A stretch of DNA of 46,718 bases from an uncultured Mycoplasmatota bacterium (GTDB lineage Bacteria; Bacillota_I; Bacilli_A; RF39; UBA660). Each line of letters begins with the position of its first letter. Within the stretch, counting starts at the first letter, position 1. The position numbers and the translations under genes were made by a program. The stretch lies in contig USFF01000008.1 of assembly GCA_900553835.1 (NCBI GenBank), positions 1 to 46,718 on the forward strand, given 5' to 3'. Of the stretch, positions 43,822 to 46,718 are shown in pieces. The notes under the pieces are model-generated. The model searched no databases. It worked only from the letters and a program-made list of their open reading frames with translations, and was not told the origin of the DNA.

Positions 43822-44139
43822 TTAATAAATTATTTCATAATCTAAAACACATTTAGTTATAATTACACATTCCTGATTTAATTTATTTTTTATTGTTAAT
43901 CCAATTTTATTTATAGTACCAGCATCTACATCAAAAACGGTTAATTTAACAATATTTTCTGTAATATAACTTTCATCATTTTTTAAATATCCGCCGGTAT
44001 TTAAACTAATCAAATAATTTACTTTTAGTTCTTTTAATACTTCACTTATAAATAATTTAAAACTGTCAAAGTCTATAACTAAATTATTATTTTTATCTAT
44101 TAAACCAAAATAAATATTATAAACACTTTCTTTTTTCAT
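43822..44139 (-). CDS. Hypothetical protein
   Basis: 105 residues, soluble, alpha/beta, with a possible ferredoxin-like pattern (VYNIYFGLIDKNNN strand, helix, LISLNTGGY, ITENIVKLTVFDVDA strand, helix, VIITKCVLDYEIIY strand). AAGGGTGA precedes the ATG. No family named; it precedes nothing obvious except csaA upstream on the same strand. Confidence 0.6.
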   Translation of the reverse strand: MKKESVYNIYFGLIDKNNNLVIDFDSFKLFISEVLKELKVNYLISLNTGGYLKNDESYITENIVKLTVFDVDAGTINKIGLTIKNKLNQECVIITKCVLDYEIIY

Positions 44140-44172
44140 AGTTCACCCTTAATATTATAAATAATTATGTAT

Positions 44173-44499
44173 TTAATATACTCTAGTGCCGCTTAGTACT
44201 TGTTGATCTGTAGTTAAAAGAACTACACCACTTTCACTGTCTACTCCCAAAACTAGGACTTCACTTTTTACTTCACTAATTTTAATTGGCTCAAAATTAA
44301 TAACACAAATTACTTTTTTACCAATTAAATCTTCAGGTTTATAAATATCGGTTATCTGAGCAGAAGAGTTTTTTATTCCAAGCTCTCCTAAATCAATTTT
44401 TAACTTATAAGCTGGCTTTCTAGCTCCTTTATTTATACTAGCATCTATAATAGTCCCTACTCTCATATCAACTTTTTTAAATTCATCTATAGTTAACAT
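44173..44499 (-). CDS. csaA: CsaA-like tRNA-binding domain protein
   Basis: 108 residues, the size of CsaA (about 110). A single OB-fold tRNA-binding domain: FKKVDMRVGTIIDA at 7-20, LKIDLGELGIKNSSAQIT, and the closing segment SEVLVLGVDSESGVVLLT. CsaA was named as an export-linked chaperone; it binds tRNA as a dimer. It follows ffh-type export machinery directly (ffh stop-start gap of nine bases runs the other way: csaA is upstream of ffh here). GGAGG precedes the ATG. Confidence 0.88.
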   Translation of the reverse strand: MLTIDEFKKVDMRVGTIIDASINKGARKPAYKLKIDLGELGIKNSSAQITDIYKPEDLIGKKVICVINFEPIKISEVKSEVLVLGVDSESGVVLLTTDQQVLSGTRVY

Positions 44500-44508
44500 A
44501 AATTCCTC

Positions 44509-45813
44509 CTAAAATGGCATTTTCATATTACCATTTGCAAAACTTCTCATCATTTTTTTCATTTCTTCAAATTGTTTTAAAAGTCTATTCACTTCTTCCA
44601 CACTTGTTCCACTACCTTTAGCAATTCTTATTTTTCTACTTGCTTTTAAAATATCTGGATTTCTTCTCTCTTCTGGTGTCATAGAAAGTATAATTGCTTC
44701 TATTCTAGCCATAATTTTTGGATCTATACTTATATTGTTAAGACCCATTTTTCTAGCACCAGGTAATAATTTCAACATATTTTCAAGTGGGCCAAGTTTT
44801 TTTATTTGTTTAAGCTGGCTTAAAAAGTCTTCTAAATCAAAGTTACCTTTTTTCATTTTTTTTGCAGTTTTTTTAGCTTCTTCTTCATCAATAACCGAGC
44901 TTGCTTTCTCAGCAATACTTAAAATGTCCCCGTAACCTAAAATTCTATCTGCTATTCTGGAAGGAACAAATTCACTTATTCCATCAAGTTTTTCACTTTC
45001 ACCTATAAATTTAATAGGTATATTAGTTAAATGCCTTAAACTAAGTGCAACACCGCCTTTGGAATCTCCATCCATCTTAGTTAGTATTGAACCAGTTATA
45101 GGAAGTTTTTCATTAAAACCATTAATAACATTAACAGCATCTTGCCCCATCATTGCATCTATAACTAAAAGTATTTCATCAGCTTTTACTTCATTATTAA
45201 TATTAACTAGTTCATCCATTAACTTCTCATCGAGTTGCAGTCTTCCTGCTGTATCAATAAGTACATAATCGTAGCCCTTGCTTTTAGCATACTCAATACC
45301 TCTTTTACTAATTTGTACAGGATCTCCTTTTCCTTCTTCATAAACTTCAATATTTAATTGTTTACCAAGTGTTTTTAATTGTTCTATTGCAGCGGGCCTA
45401 TAAACATCACATGCAATAAACATTGGTTTTTTATTATACTTTTTTCTAACTAAATTTCCAAGTTTACCTGTAGTTGTAGTTTTACCACTTCCTTGAAGAC
45501 CACACATTAAAACTACTGTAAAATCTTTGACTATTAGTTCACTTTGTTCTTCCCCTAGTAGTTTAATAAGTTCTTTTCTTAAAATGCTTACAAAAACTTC
45601 TCCTGGTTTTAAACTCTTAGCAACTTCTTCACCTAAAGCCTCCTCTTTAACTCTATTTACAAACTCTCCTACTATTTTATAGTTAACATCAGCTTCTAGT
45701 AAAGCAAGTCTAACTTCTCTAACCATTTCACTTATATTTTCTTCATTAATTTTTCCATAACCTTTTACTTTAGATATAATACCATCTAACTTTTCACTTA
45801 AATTATCAAACAT
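44509..45813 (-). CDS. ffh: Signal recognition particle GTPase Ffh
   Basis: 434 residues; with 4.5S/SRP RNA it brings nascent membrane and secreted proteins to FtsY. The N domain is followed by the G domain with G1 GLQGSGKTTTTGKLG near 106, DTAGRLQLDEKLM near 187, TKMDGDSKGG near 245 and the M domain from about 300 with the RNA-binding stretch PDILKASRKIRIAKGSG. The usual methionine-rich tail is short (MKKMMRSFANGNMKMPF). GGGAG precedes the ATG. The ylxM gene that often precedes ffh is not present; csaA lies nine bases beyond the stop. Confidence 0.97.
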   Translation of the reverse strand: MFDNLSEKLDGIISKVKGYGKINEENISEMVREVRLALLEADVNYKIVGEFVNRVKEEALGEEVAKSLKPGEVFVSILRKELIKLLGEEQSELIVKDFTVVLMCGLQGSGKTTTTGKLGNLVRKKYNKKPMFIACDVYRPAAIEQLKTLGKQLNIEVYEEGKGDPVQISKRGIEYAKSKGYDYVLIDTAGRLQLDEKLMDELVNINNEVKADEILLVIDAMMGQDAVNVINGFNEKLPITGSILTKMDGDSKGGVALSLRHLTNIPIKFIGESEKLDGISEFVPSRIADRILGYGDILSIAEKASSVIDEEEAKKTAKKMKKGNFDLEDFLSQLKQIKKLGPLENMLKLLPGARKMGLNNISIDPKIMARIEAIILSMTPEERRNPDILKASRKIRIAKGSGTSVEEVNRLLKQFEEMKKMMRSFANGNMKMPF

Positions 45814-45963
45814 GTTATCAATCTCCCTTTTTAATTATATCATTTTTTATTACTTTAATATAGTTCTTTTTTAACTTTACACATATCTGTAAAATAATGC
45901 ACATATAATTTGAAATTAAACATTTAATATAGTATAATCATTTATACAGGAGGGTGTTTTTTA

Positions 45964-46632
45964 ATGAATAATGAAACTAAAGAATATATACCTAATTTAA
46001 CTAGAAGAGAAGTTTTAGTAAGTGATCCAGATCATGAATACATGTTTTTTGATGTACTAAGTGATAAAACTTTAATGAGTAAATTTAAGGAAGAATATGT
46101 AAAATTATCAAAGGGGCCATTATTATATAAGTTAATAGTAAACAAAATTGATTGGTTCAATTTGGGGAGTAGTATATATGTTCCTAGTGAAAATGAATTC
46201 TTTGAAATGGGATTAGTACCACTTAAAAAATATGTATTTAATTACAAAAAGGTATTTATTGATGACAATAGAGATGCTATAAATGCAAATAGATATAAAA
46301 AAGTTGTTACAAAAGATGGAACTTATTACTTATTTATTCCATATGGCTTTGTTAAAAATGGTAGAACATATACAAGTATCCCTGTTATAAAGATCTCTGA
46401 GAATATATATAACATAGCAAAAATAAGTGCAGGTAAATTTACTGATGTAACCAAAGAGGACTTAAGTATGTATAGTAAATTCTTTAAAGTAAGTGAAGTT
46501 CCATATATGATTAAAAGTGAAGCTTACATAGAAAAAGAATATAGAAATGGTGACATTACTAATAAAGAATATTCATCACTTCTTGAAGAATATAAAAGAG
46601 AAGAAAAACTAGTAAAATCACTTAAAAGATAA
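45964..46632 (+). CDS. Hypothetical protein
   Basis: 222 residues, soluble and charged, no family recognised. The central part is beta-rich (VPLKKYVFNYKKVFIDDN; YYLFIPYGFVKNGR) and the last 45 residues are helical and glutamate/lysine-rich (SEAYIEKEYRNGDITNKEYS), like a short SHOCT-type tail (GxITxxEY). AGGAGG precedes the ATG. It is divergent from ffh. Confidence 0.65.
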   Translation: MNNETKEYIPNLTRREVLVSDPDHEYMFFDVLSDKTLMSKFKEEYVKLSKGPLLYKLIVNKIDWFNLGSSIYVPSENEFFEMGLVPLKKYVFNYKKVFIDDNRDAINANRYKKVVTKDGTYYLFIPYGFVKNGRTYTSIPVIKISENIYNIAKISAGKFTDVTKEDLSMYSKFFKVSEVPYMIKSEAYIEKEYRNGDITNKEYSSLLEEYKREEKLVKSLKR

Positions 46633-46668
46633 ATAAAAAAACTGGTATTATGAAATTAATCATTGATA

Positions 46669-46718
46669 TGAACCCCGTTTCTTGGACACAAGAAGCGAGG
46701 TTTTTATATGAGCAAATT
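46669..46718 (+). mobile_element. Possible left end of IS3-family (IS150-type) element
   Basis: From 46669 the sequence TGAACCCCGTTTCTTGGACA resembles the terminal repeat of IS150-group elements (TG...CCCC...TTGGACA). At 46708 an ATG with GAGG upstream begins a frame, ATG AGC AAA, as in many IS3 OrfA proteins (MSK...), and runs out of the window. The same bases can form an imperfect hairpin ending in TTTTT, so a plain terminator of the gene at 45964 is the main alternative. Confidence 0.45.

Noticed and set aside
1..46718. CRISPR array
   Set aside because: No set of regularly spaced repeats with unique spacers was seen; the only short tandem words are those listed as repeats.

Overview
The window is about 27-30% GC, with short intergenic gaps, strong GGAGG-type ribosome binding sites and standard stop codon use. 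TGA is a real stop: it forms ATGA overlaps between neighbouring genes, and tryptophan is read by a tRNA-Trp(CCA). The gene set is that of a spore-forming, anaerobic, low-GC Bacillota, probably an uncultured gut lineage of Bacilli/Erysipelotrichia type. Spore markers are a complete gerA-type germinant receptor operon, a CwlJ-type cortex hydrolase, a Cse60-like protein, a CotD-like coat protein, a SigH-like sigma factor and a SpoVB/MurJ-type flippase. Anaerobiosis is suggested by a monomeric [FeFe] hydrogenase and a thioredoxin reductase relative that seems to lack its NAD(P)H site.

Layout. 1-6165 (minus strand): recA (cut by the window edge), then a housekeeping run yvlD-lgt-trxB-like-rlmB-sigH and a small PEP-utilising enzyme. 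6275-10025 (plus): gerA-C-B operon. 10066-10412 (minus): an orphan structured RNA with its own consensus promoter, and tRNA-Gln. 10448-14274 (minus): transporter, HAD phosphatase, two membrane-anchored redox/sulfur-type proteins and a pentapeptide-repeat protein. 14368-18229: an AAA ATPase, a decayed YHYH/cadherin-like gene, two unknown genes and a ClpX-like AAA+ protein with a novel N-terminus. 18381-25153 (minus): tRNA-Leu, ABC exporter, MurJ, Cse60 and several small lipoproteins or membrane proteins, then tRNA-Trp. 25239-28815 (plus): cwlJ, hydrogenase, Fic protein and a wrecked YhcG nuclease gene. 28922-31720: T-box-controlled valS. 31735-35541 (minus): TetR-controlled two-permease ABC exporter with a clear operator palindrome. 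35556-37475: accessory patch with a DUF2828 (Ro-like) protein lacking its vWA half, a branched RNA element, a small HTH protein, repeats and a broken DUF6624 gene. 37546-46632: cotD-like gene, two membrane-anchored XRE regulators, CPBP protease, RlmCD-type methyltransferase, DAACS symporter, tag, csaA, ffh and an unknown gene. The last 50 bases look like the left end of an IS3-family element.

How the parts fit: germinant sensing (GerA/B/C), cortex lysis (CwlJ) and coat (CotD-like) are spread over separate loci. Cell-envelope functions (Lgt, MurJ, Ffh, CsaA, several lipoproteins) form the housekeeping background. The most promising places for something undescribed are the orphan RNA at 10066-10168, the DUF2828/branched RNA/HTH locus at 35556-36781, and the ClpX-like protein at 16847-18229. 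Function calls rest on motif recognition by eye; no database search was possible.
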